This document shows, piece by piece, positions 54,333-62,222 of a stretch of 64,000 nt of DNA (positions are counted from its first letter, which is position 1; each line of letters begins with the position of its first letter). The DNA is from Variovorax sp. JS1663 (GTDB lineage Bacteria; Pseudomonadota; Gammaproteobacteria; Burkholderiales; Burkholderiaceae_C). A model generated the notes under the pieces. The model saw only the letters and a list, made by a program, of their open reading frames with translations, did no database searches and was not told the origin of the DNA. Location: positions 124,001-188,000 of the forward strand of contig NZ_LYMK01000005.1 in the NCBI RefSeq assembly GCF_002157355.1, given 5' to 3'. The translations under genes and the position numbers were made by a program.

Positions 54333-54983
54333 ATGATGATTTCCCCCAAGGACACCCTCGCCGCGCTGCGCAAGAGCTACGAGCGCGCGGAGCTGGACGA
54401 GGCCAGCAGCACCCCCGACCCGCTGCTGCAGTTCGAGCGCTGGCTCGCCGAAGCCATCGATGCCCAGTTGCCCGAACCCAACGCCATGACCCTGGCCACC
54501 GTCGGCGGCGACCTGCGGCCCTCGACCCGCATCGTGCTGATCAAGGGCTACGACGCGCGCGGCATCATCTGGTACACCAACTACAACAGCCGCAAGGGCC
54601 AGGAGCTGGCCGGCAATCCCTGGGCCGCATTGCAGTTCCACTGGGTCGAGCTGGAGCGCGTGGTCCGCATCGAGGGCCGCGTCGGCAAGGTCGACGACGC
54701 CGAGAGCGATGCCTACTTCGCCAGCCGCCCGCTCGACTCCCGCATCGGCGCCTGGGCCAGCCCGCAGAGCGAGGTCATCAGCGGACGCGACGTGCTGGTG
54801 AAGAACGCCGCCGTGCAGGCCGCGAAGCACCTGCTCTCCCCGCCGCGGCCGCCGCACTGGGGCGGCTTCAGGCTGGTGCCCGACCGGTGGGAGTTCTGGC
54901 AGGGGCGCAAGAGCCGGCTGCACGATCGCTTGCGCTATCGGCTGGAGGATGGGAACTGGATGCGCGAGCGGCTGGCGCCGTGA
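54333..54983 (+). CDS. pdxH: Pyridoxamine 5'-phosphate oxidase
   Basis: A 216-residue FMN enzyme making pyridoxal 5'-phosphate. Motifs [54 protein letters not shown] and the C-terminal [14 protein letters not shown] are the PdxH signature. Two adjacent ATG codons (54333 and 54336) are available. Housekeeping gene. Confidence 0.93.
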   Translation: MMISPKDTLAALRKSYERAELDEASSTPDPLLQFERWLAEAIDAQLPEPNAMTLATVGGDLRPSTRIVLIKGYDARGIIWYTNYNSRKGQELAGNPWAALQFHWVELERVVRIEGRVGKVDDAESDAYFASRPLDSRIGAWASPQSEVISGRDVLVKNAAVQAAKHLLSPPRPPHWGGFRLVPDRWEFWQGRKSRLHDRLRYRLEDGNWMRERLAP

Positions 54984-54995
54984 GCCAGGGTCGAC

Positions 54996-55955
54996 TCAGA
55001 GCCACTTCGCCAGCGACATCACGACCGACAGCGTGACCAGCGCCAGCGCCGTCGACACCGCGACGCTCGCCGTCACCAGGTCCTCGGCCGTCCTGTAGCG
55101 CTGCGAGAACAGGAACACGTTGGCACCGATCGGCAGCGCGGCGGCCACCACCATCACCTGCAGCGGCAGCCCGCGCAGGCCCAACAGCCAGCCGAGCACC
55201 GCCACCAGCAGCGGATGGACGAGGTTCTTGATCAGCGCCTGCACCAGCGCCGGACGCCATTGGTGGCCGATGGGCGTGGCAGCCAGGGTGATGCCCACCA
55301 TCACCAGCGCGATCGGCCCGAAGGCCTGGCCCAGCCAGGCGATGGGCTTGTAGATCGCCTCAGGCAGCGTGAGGCCGGTCTGCGCGAACAGCAGGCCGCA
55401 GACGATCGGCAGCGGCACGGGGTGCACGATGGCGTTGTAGAAAGCCTTGGCCAGCGTGCGCAGGATCGGCGTACGTTCGCCACCCGCCTGGCGCGCCTGC
55501 TCGTGCGCCACGGCCAGTTCCAGCACCAGGGTGGCGCTGGTCAGCAGCACCAGCGAGTGCAGCGAGATCAGGGTCAGCAGGACCACCATGCCCTCGGGCC
55601 CGTAGGCCAGGCCGATCAGCGCGATGCCGATCATCACCGTGTTGCTGAAGGTATTGGCCAGCGCGACCACGGCCGCGGTGCGGTTGAAGCCGCGCACCAG
55701 CAGCGTGGCCGCGAAGATCAGGCCGGCCGCGAGGAAGTAGGCCGCCACGGGCCCCAGCCGCAGCTGCTCGACGCGCACCGTGCTCATGGTGCGGAACAGC
55801 AGGGCCGGCGCGAGCAGCAGGAAGATCAGGTTCGACAGGTCGCGCACCGCGCCGCCGGTGACCCAGCCCCGCCGCCCTGCCAGGAAGCCCGCGCCGATGA
55901 GCAGAAAAACGGGAAGCAGCGACGACAGGACCGACGAGTTCACCGCGCCGAGCAT
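54996..55955 (-). CDS. AEC-family transporter
   Basis: A 319-residue membrane protein with about ten hydrophobic segments (SSLLPVFLLIGAGFLAGRRG at the start, ALALVTLSVVMSLAKWL at the end). The pattern fits the auxin efflux carrier (AEC) family of organic acid/amino acid permeases. Start chosen at MLGAVNSSVLSS; the 41 codons upstream lie in the extragenic repeat. Substrate unknown. Confidence 0.85.
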   Translation of the reverse strand: MLGAVNSSVLSSLLPVFLLIGAGFLAGRRGWVTGGAVRDLSNLIFLLLAPALLFRTMSTVRVEQLRLGPVAAYFLAAGLIFAATLLVRGFNRTAAVVALANTFSNTVMIGIALIGLAYGPEGMVVLLTLISLHSLVLLTSATLVLELAVAHEQARQAGGERTPILRTLAKAFYNAIVHPVPLPIVCGLLFAQTGLTLPEAIYKPIAWLGQAFGPIALVMVGITLAATPIGHQWRPALVQALIKNLVHPLLVAVLGWLLGLRGLPLQVMVVAAALPIGANVFLFSQRYRTAEDLVTASVAVSTALALVTLSVVMSLAKWL

Positions 55956-55959
55956 ACAG

Positions 55960-56060
55960 AAGCTCTCCCCCAGGCTCCCCCACTTCGTGTGGTCCGCCAA
56001 CCCCCTCACCGGGGGCAACACCAGCGGCCCGGCAAAGCCGGTTCCGCGGTGTTCCCCGAA
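55960..56060. repeat. GC-rich extragenic palindromic element
   Basis: The interval holds nested hairpins: CCCCCTCACCGGGGG (56001-56015), then arms AACACC (56017-56022) and GGTGTT (56048-56053) enclosing GCGG/CCGC and CCGGC-AAA-GCCGG. I recognise this as a repetitive extragenic element type common in Variovorax-like genomes; copy number cannot be seen in one window. Confidence 0.6.
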
Positions 56061-56155
56061 TATCCACCGAAGCCTCATAGGTCGCGCGTCGCAGGAAGCA
56101 CGGTCGACAACTATGATGGCCCGCTCCCTCCCGCCATCACCGCAGGACTCTACCC

Positions 56156-57166
56156 ATGAGCATTCCCACCACCCGCCTCGGCCGCACCGGCCTCGTCGTC
56201 TCGCGCCTCGCCCTCGGCACCATGACCTTCGGCCTTCAGACCGACGAGACGGTGGCGCGGCAGATCCTCGACAAGGCCACCGAGGCCGGCATCAACTTCC
56301 TCGACACCGCCGACGTGTACCCGCTCGGCGGCACGGTCGAGACCACCGGCCGCACCGAGGAGATCATCGGCCGCTGGCTGCAGTCCAAGGGCCCCGGCGC
56401 GCGGCGCCGCTTCATCCTCGCGACCAAGGCCGTCGGCAAAGTCGGCCCGAACCCCTGGGACCAGGGCGCCTCGCGCAAGCACCTGCTCGATGCCATCGAT
56501 GCCTCGCTGGCACGCCTGCAGACCGACCACGTGGACCTGTACCAGTTGCACAGCGACGACCGCACGACGCCGCTGGACGAGAGTCTGGAGGCGCTGGACG
56601 TGATCGTCCGCTCGGGCCGCGCGCGCTACGTCGGCGTCTCGAACTTCCTGGCGTACCGCCTGGCGCGCGCCATCGGCCGCGCCGAGCTGCGCCGCCTCAC
56701 CGGCATCGTGTGCGTGCAGCCGCGCTACAGCCTGCTGTTCCGCGAGATCGAGCGCGAGCTGCTGCCGCTGGCCGACGAGGAGGGACTGGGCGTCATCCCC
56801 TACAACCCGCTCGCGGGCGGGCTGCTCACCGGCAAGTACAAGCACGACACGAAGCTGGAGGACAACACCCGCTTCACGCTCGGCACAGCAGGCTCCATGT
56901 ACCAGGACCGCTACTGGAACGAGCGCAGCTTCGCCACGGTCGCGAAACTGCACGCCTTGGCCGACGAGGCCGGCGTGCCGCTCGCGACGCTCGCGGTGGC
57001 CTGGGTGATGGCCAACCCGCTGATCACCGCGCCGCTGCTGGGCGCCAGCCGGCCGGATCAGCTGGACGCCACGATCGCGGCGGCCGGCTACCAGCTCGAC
57101 GCGGCGCTCAAGCAGCGGCTCGACGAGTTGACAGCCGAATACCGCAAGGGCGACGCGCCGCGCTGA
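56156..57166 (+). CDS. Aldo/keto reductase
   Basis: A 336-residue NADPH-dependent oxidoreductase of the AKR superfamily. Catalytic residues Asp/Tyr (NFLDTADVYPLGG), Lys (ILATKAVG) and His (YQLHSDD) are present, with PYNPLAGGLLTGKYK and the C-terminal NADP region. It is like the YajO/Tas-type bacterial AKRs. Substrate unknown; it runs convergently with the TonB receptor gene. Confidence 0.88.
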   Translation: MSIPTTRLGRTGLVVSRLALGTMTFGLQTDETVARQILDKATEAGINFLDTADVYPLGGTVETTGRTEEIIGRWLQSKGPGARRRFILATKAVGKVGPNPWDQGASRKHLLDAIDASLARLQTDHVDLYQLHSDDRTTPLDESLEALDVIVRSGRARYVGVSNFLAYRLARAIGRAELRRLTGIVCVQPRYSLLFREIERELLPLADEEGLGVIPYNPLAGGLLTGKYKHDTKLEDNTRFTLGTAGSMYQDRYWNERSFATVAKLHALADEAGVPLATLAVAWVMANPLITAPLLGASRPDQLDATIAAAGYQLDAALKQRLDELTAEYRKGDAPR

Positions 57167-57169
57167 GCC

Positions 57170-59269
57170 TCAGAAGTTCACCCGCAGCCCCACCTTCACG
57201 CTGCGCCCCGGCAGCGGTGCATTCGGGAAGGCGGTGGTGGTGAGGATCGAGGTCGCGCTGTAGGCCAGCTTGTTGGTCGCGTTGTCGATGCGCGCGTACC
57301 AGGTGAGGCTGGCGTGCTGCACCTTCATGCGATAGGTCAGCGCCGCGTTCCACAAGGTGTAGGCATCGGTCGGCCGCGCGCCGACGGCGGGCACGCGCCG
57401 CTGGGCCGCGTAGTGATCGAAGCCCAGGCGCGCCGACCAGGGGCCGTTGCCGTACACCAGGGTCGCACCCACGCGCGCCGGCGAGATGCGCGGCAGCGGC
57501 TCGCCGGTGTCGGTGTTCTTCGCCCGCACGAGGTCGCCGCGCCACTGCAGGTCCAGCGTGGAGCCGTCGGCCGCCTTCCCGAAGCCGTCGACACCCAGCA
57601 GGCGCAGGTTGCCGCTGGCCTCGATGCCGGTGAAGCGGGCGCGCACGCCGCGGTAGACGTATTCGTCCATCACGTCGGGGAACACCAGGCCTTCCTCCGT
57701 CTCGATCGGGCCGGGGTTCACCGTCCCGTCCTCGCCGCGCACGTTGCCCGAGGCCGTCAGCCCGATGTAGTTGCGAAAGCGCGTGGCGTAGGCGTTGACC
57801 CGCGCCGTGTTGGCACCGGACTTCCACTGCGCACCGAGGTCGAAGCCCACCGACTTCTCCTTCTGCAGGGTCGGATCGCCCAGTTCCCAGGCGCCGGTCG
57901 CCACGTGCGGGCCGTTGGCGAAGAGTTCGTAGTCCTTGGGCGCGCGCTCGGTGTAGGCCAGGTTCGAGGTCAGTTGCCACTGCGGGTTCAGGTCCACCAG
58001 CGCGCCCAGCGCCGCACTGTGCGGATTGAACGTGCGCTCGCCCACCGCGAAGCGCGCGACGTCCGGATCGGGCGAGCCCAGCGAGCGCACCTTCACCTGC
58101 TCGGTGCGCGCGCCGAAGCTCAGCCGGCCCCAGGGCATGCCCAGCTCCTCGTGCAGGAACAGCGCGTTCGAGCGCGTGCGGCTGTGCGGTGCGAAGGCCT
58201 CCTCGCCATCGGCGGAGAAGCGGCCGGTCTCGCTGGTGAAGCCGATCAGGCCCTCCAGGTTGCCGATCTTGCGGTGGCGCGCCTCCAGGCGGAAGTCGTG
58301 GCTTTTGTTGGCGAAGGTGGTGCCGGGTGCCTGGCCTTCGAACTCGGTGTGGCGGTAGTTGGTGTAGCCGAATTTGCCGTGGATGCTGCTGAAGAAGCCG
58401 CCCGGCCGCCACTCGCCTTCGAGCGCATAGCGGTCGGACTTCATGTCGATGCTGACGTCGTCTTCCGCCACCGTGCCGTACTTGCTGCGGTAGCTGCTGA
58501 CCGAGGCGCCGATCCAGCCCTGGGCGAAGAACAGCGTGCCGCCGATGGCGCCGCCGTCGGCACGGTTGGCCGAATTGCAGATCCTGCGCGCCGGGCCCGG
58601 ACGCTTCGGGTTCCCGCAGCCCAGTTCGATCGGCACGCGGGTGTCGTCCGCGTCGCGGCTGAAGGCATCGACGTGCAGCGCATAGCGGTCGTTGCCGCCC
58701 TCGAGCACCGCCCCGCCGCTCTTCTCACGGCTGCCGCTGGCCCAGCCGGCATCGATGCGGCCACCGAAGCCGTCGAGTGGCTCGCTGGGAATGCGGTTGT
58801 CGATCACGTTGACCACCCCGCCGACGGCGCTGCCGCCGTACTGCAGGGCCGAGGGGCCGCGCAGCACCTCGATGCGCTCGGTCACCAGCGCATCGACCGG
58901 CACCGCATGGTCATAGCTCAGGGCCGAGGCGTCGGGCGCGGCGCCGCCGTTCTGCAGGATCCGGATGCGATCGCCGTCCTGGCCGCGGATGGTGGGCCGG
59001 CTGGCATTGGGACCGAAGTAGGTGCTGCTGACGCCCGGCAGGGTGTTCAGCGTCTCGCCCAGCGTGGGCTGGGAGCGCAGCAGCAGTGGGTCGCCCGAGA
59101 CGGCGGTGGTGGGCGCGATCAGGTCCGTGGCGCCCAGCGGGTTGCCGGTGACCGTGATTTCCTGCAGCGAACCCGCAGGCGCCGCCGCGTCGGATTGCGC
59201 CGAGGCAGCGCAGGACAGAAGCGAGAGAACGGCAACGCCCAAGGCGTTGCGCGCGAAAAGAGTAGACAT
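57170..59269 (-). CDS. TonB-dependent outer-membrane receptor, ZnuD-like
   Basis: A 699-residue receptor: signal peptide (ALGVAVLSLLSCAASAQS), plug domain (about 35-160: LGETLNTLPGVSSTYFGPNA, SRPTIRGQDGDRIRILQNG, VTERIEVLRGPSALQYGG) and a 22-stranded-type barrel ending GRSVKVGLRVNF. The plug sequence resembles zinc receptors of the ZnuD type, and a short loop with two cysteines (IELGCGNPKRPGPARRICN) may be a metal-contact loop. The adjacent DUF2946 gene fits a metal-uptake link. Zinc as substrate is inferred, not shown. Confidence 0.82.
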   Translation of the reverse strand: MSTLFARNALGVAVLSLLSCAASAQSDAAAPAGSLQEITVTGNPLGATDLIAPTTAVSGDPLLLRSQPTLGETLNTLPGVSSTYFGPNASRPTIRGQDGDRIRILQNGGAAPDASALSYDHAVPVDALVTERIEVLRGPSALQYGGSAVGGVVNVIDNRIPSEPLDGFGGRIDAGWASGSREKSGGAVLEGGNDRYALHVDAFSRDADDTRVPIELGCGNPKRPGPARRICNSANRADGGAIGGTLFFAQGWIGASVSSYRSKYGTVAEDDVSIDMKSDRYALEGEWRPGGFFSSIHGKFGYTNYRHTEFEGQAPGTTFANKSHDFRLEARHRKIGNLEGLIGFTSETGRFSADGEEAFAPHSRTRSNALFLHEELGMPWGRLSFGARTEQVKVRSLGSPDPDVARFAVGERTFNPHSAALGALVDLNPQWQLTSNLAYTERAPKDYELFANGPHVATGAWELGDPTLQKEKSVGFDLGAQWKSGANTARVNAYATRFRNYIGLTASGNVRGEDGTVNPGPIETEEGLVFPDVMDEYVYRGVRARFTGIEASGNLRLLGVDGFGKAADGSTLDLQWRGDLVRAKNTDTGEPLPRISPARVGATLVYGNGPWSARLGFDHYAAQRRVPAVGARPTDAYTLWNAALTYRMKVQHASLTWYARIDNATNKLAYSATSILTTTAFPNAPLPGRSVKVGLRVNF

Positions 59270-59347
59270 GGAAGGACATTCGTTGAATCGATGAGGATCC
59301 GGCCGCGGCCCGCAGGCGGGCGCAGCAGCGCGGTCGGCAAGACGGAT

Positions 59348-59725
59348 TCAGCGAGTGGCAGGCGGGCCGCGCGCGTCGAACAGCGCAACCCAGCGGGCGA
59401 GTGCCTCGCCCTCGAGGAACAGGAAGGTGGCGGCCGGGAGTTGAACCGGCAGCATCAGCGCCGGCACGCAGAGTGCGGCCGGGCCATGGGAGAGCTGGTC
59501 GTAGAGCCGGCAGTCGGCATCGCTGCCGTGGCCGCCGAAAAGCGCGGACAGCCCGTGACCGGCATCGCCCGCCTCGCCCTGCCCGGCCACCGCTGCGGGC
59601 GCATGCAAGAGGGCATGGCCATGCAGCGTGCGGTGCATCAGCCCCAACGTGGTCGCCAGCCACAGCGCGAACGCCAGCACGCACAGCAGTGCGCGGGCGT
59701 GGCTGGGGCGGCGGGCGAAGCGCAT
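59348..59725 (-). CDS. DUF2946 family membrane protein
   Basis: A 125-residue protein with an N-terminal membrane segment (ALLCVLAFALWLATTLGLMHR), a His-rich middle (HRTLHGHALLHAP, FGGHGSDADC) and paired cysteines (DCRLYDQLSHGPAALC). DUF2946 proteins often accompany TonB receptors or metal transport genes. The His/Cys pattern suggests metal binding. Function unproven. Confidence 0.75.
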   Translation of the reverse strand: MRFARRPSHARALLCVLAFALWLATTLGLMHRTLHGHALLHAPAAVAGQGEAGDAGHGLSALFGGHGSDADCRLYDQLSHGPAALCVPALMLPVQLPAATFLFLEGEALARWVALFDARGPPATR

Positions 59726-59732
59726 GCCTTCT

Positions 59733-60281
59733 TCAGGCCTTCTTGAGCCGTGAAGCGAAGGTCTTCTGGAACTTCTCGACCTTGGGCCCGACCACGAAGG
59801 CGCAATAGCCCTGGTTCGGGTTGTTGGCGAAGTAGTCCTGGTGGTAGGCCTCGGCCGTCGAATAGTTCGAAAGCGGCTTCACCTCCGTGACTACCGGCGA
59901 ACGATAGGTCTTGCTGGCCCCGATCTCGGCGATGACCTGTTCGGCCATCTGCTTCTGGGCTTCGTCCAGGTAGTAGATGCCGCTGCGGTACTGGGTGCCG
60001 ACGTCGTTGCCCTGGCGGTTGAGCGTGGTCGGGTCGTGCACCACGAAGAAGATCTCGAGGATCTCGCGCAGCGAGATCTGCGCCGGGTCGAACGCCAGTT
60101 TCACGACCTCGTTATGGCCGGTGCGGCCGGTGCAAACCTGCTCGTAGCTCGGATTGATCGTCTCGCCGTTGCTGTAGCCCGACTCGACGTCGAGCACGCC
60201 CTGGACTCTGTCGAAAACGGCCTCGGTGCACCAGAAGCAGCCACCGCCCAGGACAATGGTTTCGACTTGCGGTGATGACAT
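59733..60281 (-). CDS. msrA: Peptide-methionine (S)-S-oxide reductase
   Basis: A 182-residue MsrA. The active-site motif is GGGCFWCTEAVF (first Cys nucleophilic), followed by GYSNGETINPSYEQVCTGRTGHNEVVKL pattern and YHQDYFANNPNQGYC. It repairs oxidised methionine. The start is MSSPQVETIV at 60279-60281; the long upstream frame is a shadow of the TetR gene. It ends 7 bp before the DUF2946 start. Confidence 0.93.
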   Translation of the reverse strand: MSSPQVETIVLGGGCFWCTEAVFDRVQGVLDVESGYSNGETINPSYEQVCTGRTGHNEVVKLAFDPAQISLREILEIFFVVHDPTTLNRQGNDVGTQYRSGIYYLDEAQKQMAEQVIAEIGASKTYRSPVVTEVKPLSNYSTAEAYHQDYFANNPNQGYCAFVVGPKVEKFQKTFASRLKKA

Positions 60282-60383
60282 GAGCGGCTCCGTCGGCTGG
60301 AAATTGCAAACCCCGCATTGTCGCGGCTTGACGCCCCCGGGTGCGCTCACTACATTACTAACCCGCCAGTCATTAAGAAATCG

Positions 60384-61064
60384 ATGCCCGCCGCCTCCCG
60401 CTTCATCAGCGACAAGCTCTTCCCCGAACGCGCCAAGCGCGAGCGACGCAAGGAGGCGCGGCCCGGCGAACTGCTGGAGGCGGCGCTGGACCTGTTCGTG
60501 GCCAAGGGCTTCGCCGCCACCCGGGCCGAGGAGGTGGCGGCCCGCGCCGGGGTCTCCAAGGGCACCCTCTTTCTCTATTTTCCGAGCAAGGAAGAGCTCT
60601 TCAAGGCCGTGGTGATCGAGAACCTGTCCGGCCGCTTCACCGAATGGAATGCCGAGTTCGAGGCCTTCGAGGGGAGCACCTCCGACATGCTGCGCTACTG
60701 CATGCGCATCTGGTGGGAGCGCGTGGGCTCGACCAAGGCCTCGGGCCTGACCAAGCTGATGCTCAGCGAGGGGAGCAACTTCCCCGAACTGGCCGAGTTC
60801 TACCGTCAGGAAGTGGTGCGGCCCGGGCACTCTCTCCTGCGGCGCATCATCCAACGCGGCATCGACAGCGGGGAGTTCGGGCCGGTGGACGTGGACCATG
60901 CCATCTATTCGGTGATCGCGCCGATGATCTTCCTCATGCTGTGGAAGCACTCGGCCATGGTCTGCGTCGACGGAGAGGCCGATATCGACCCCGAAAAGTA
61001 CCTTGCGATCCAGGCCGAGACGGTGCTGCACGGCCTGAGCAAGCCGCAGAAGGCGGGCCCATGA
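60384..61064 (+). CDS. TetR-family repressor of the RND efflux genes
   Basis: A 226-residue regulator. The N-terminal HTH (ATRAEEVAARAGVSKGTLFLYFPSKEELFKAV) is at about residues 38-72, and the C-terminal ligand domain is helical. It starts at the ATG at 60384; just upstream TTACTAAC and GTCATTAA (about 60354-60375) form an imperfect inverted repeat that could be its operator. Its stop overlaps the MFP gene ATG (61061), so it probably controls the pump. Confidence 0.86.
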   Translation: MPAASRFISDKLFPERAKRERRKEARPGELLEAALDLFVAKGFAATRAEEVAARAGVSKGTLFLYFPSKEELFKAVVIENLSGRFTEWNAEFEAFEGSTSDMLRYCMRIWWERVGSTKASGLTKLMLSEGSNFPELAEFYRQEVVRPGHSLLRRIIQRGIDSGEFGPVDVDHAIYSVIAPMIFLMLWKHSAMVCVDGEADIDPEKYLAIQAETVLHGLSKPQKAGP

Positions 61065-62206
61065 AGCGCATCCTCGCCTGGAGCGTCGCGGCCCTGCTGC
61101 TGGTGCTGCTGGCCGCCGGTGGGCTGCGTGCCATCGAGGCACGTCGTGCGAAGCAGGCCGCGGCAGCGCCGCCGGCCGAGACCGTGGTCCAGCTGGCCCC
61201 GGCCGACGTGGTCCGCCCGGCCAGGCGCGAGCTGGCGCAGACCCTGTCGGTGTCGGGCACCCTCAGGGCGGTCGACTGGGCCCTGGTCAAGGCCCGCGTC
61301 GCTGGCGAGCTGACCGGCCTCACGGTGCGCGAGGGCGACACGGTGAAGGCCGGCCAGGTGATCGCGCGCATCGAGCCGGCCGAATACCAGTCCCGCGTGC
61401 GCCAGGCCCAGGAGCAGGCCGACAGCGCCAGCGCCCAGGCCGAGGTGGCGCAGCGCACCTACGAGAACAACAAGGCCCTGGTGGACCAGGGCTTCATCTC
61501 GCGCACCGCGCTGGACACCTCCCTGTCCAACCTCAATGCCGCGCGCGCCACCCATCGCGCCGCGCTGGCGGCGGTGGAGATGGCGCGCAAGTCGCTGCAC
61601 GACACCGCGCTCACCAGCCCGATCGACGGCCAGGTGGCACAGCGCCTGGCGCAGAACGGCGAGCGCGTCTCGGTCGATGCGCGGGTGATCGAAGTGGTGG
61701 ACCTCAGCCGCCTCGAAGTGGAGGCCACGCTCTCGGCCGCCGACTCGGTCGCCGTGCGCGTGGGCCAGCGCGCGACGCTGCAGGTGGAAGGCAGCGGCCT
61801 CCTCGACCCCACCAGCGCGGCGCGCCAGGTCGATGCCACCGTGGTGCGCGTGAACCCCAGCGCGCAGGCCGGCAGCCGCAGCGTGCTGGTCTACCTGCGG
61901 CTGGACCGCAGCACCGGCTTCCGCCAGGGCCTGTTCGCGCAGGGCACCCTGGCGGTCGGCCAGACCGAGGCGCTGGCGCTGCCCCTTTCGGCGGTGCGCA
62001 TCGACAAGCCGGCACCCTACGTGCAGGTGGTGATCGAGGGCCGCATCGCGCACCGCCCCGTCCAGACCGGGCCGCGCGGCCAGGTCGGCGGCCAGACATT
62101 GATCGCGGTGCAGGGCGTCGAGGAGGGCATGCCGGTCGTGGCCGGCACCGTCGGCCAGCTGCGCGAAGGCACCGCGGTGAAGCTCGCGGCGCCCGTCGCC
62201 CCTTGA
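61061..62206 (+). CDS. RND efflux periplasmic adaptor subunit
   Basis: A 381-residue membrane-fusion protein: one N-terminal membrane anchor (LAWSVAALLLVLLAAGGLRA), a lipoyl-like domain (LVKARVAGELTGLTVREGDTVKAG), a coiled-coil hairpin (about 110-190) and a beta-barrel. It couples the RND pump to an outer-membrane channel. Partner of the gene 17 bp downstream. Drug or metal substrate unknown. Confidence 0.9.
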   Translation: MKRILAWSVAALLLVLLAAGGLRAIEARRAKQAAAAPPAETVVQLAPADVVRPARRELAQTLSVSGTLRAVDWALVKARVAGELTGLTVREGDTVKAGQVIARIEPAEYQSRVRQAQEQADSASAQAEVAQRTYENNKALVDQGFISRTALDTSLSNLNAARATHRAALAAVEMARKSLHDTALTSPIDGQVAQRLAQNGERVSVDARVIEVVDLSRLEVEATLSAADSVAVRVGQRATLQVEGSGLLDPTSAARQVDATVVRVNPSAQAGSRSVLVYLRLDRSTGFRQGLFAQGTLAVGQTEALALPLSAVRIDKPAPYVQVVIEGRIAHRPVQTGPRGQVGGQTLIAVQGVEEGMPVVAGTVGQLREGTAVKLAAPVAP

Positions 62207-62222
62207 AGGCATCCGGCCGGCC

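Noticed and set aside
57314..59746. 810-codon open frame on the plus strand
   Set aside because: It lies fully antisense to the TonB receptor; its His/Arg/Ala-rich composition is typical of high-G+C shadow frames and it has no domain or ribosome site.
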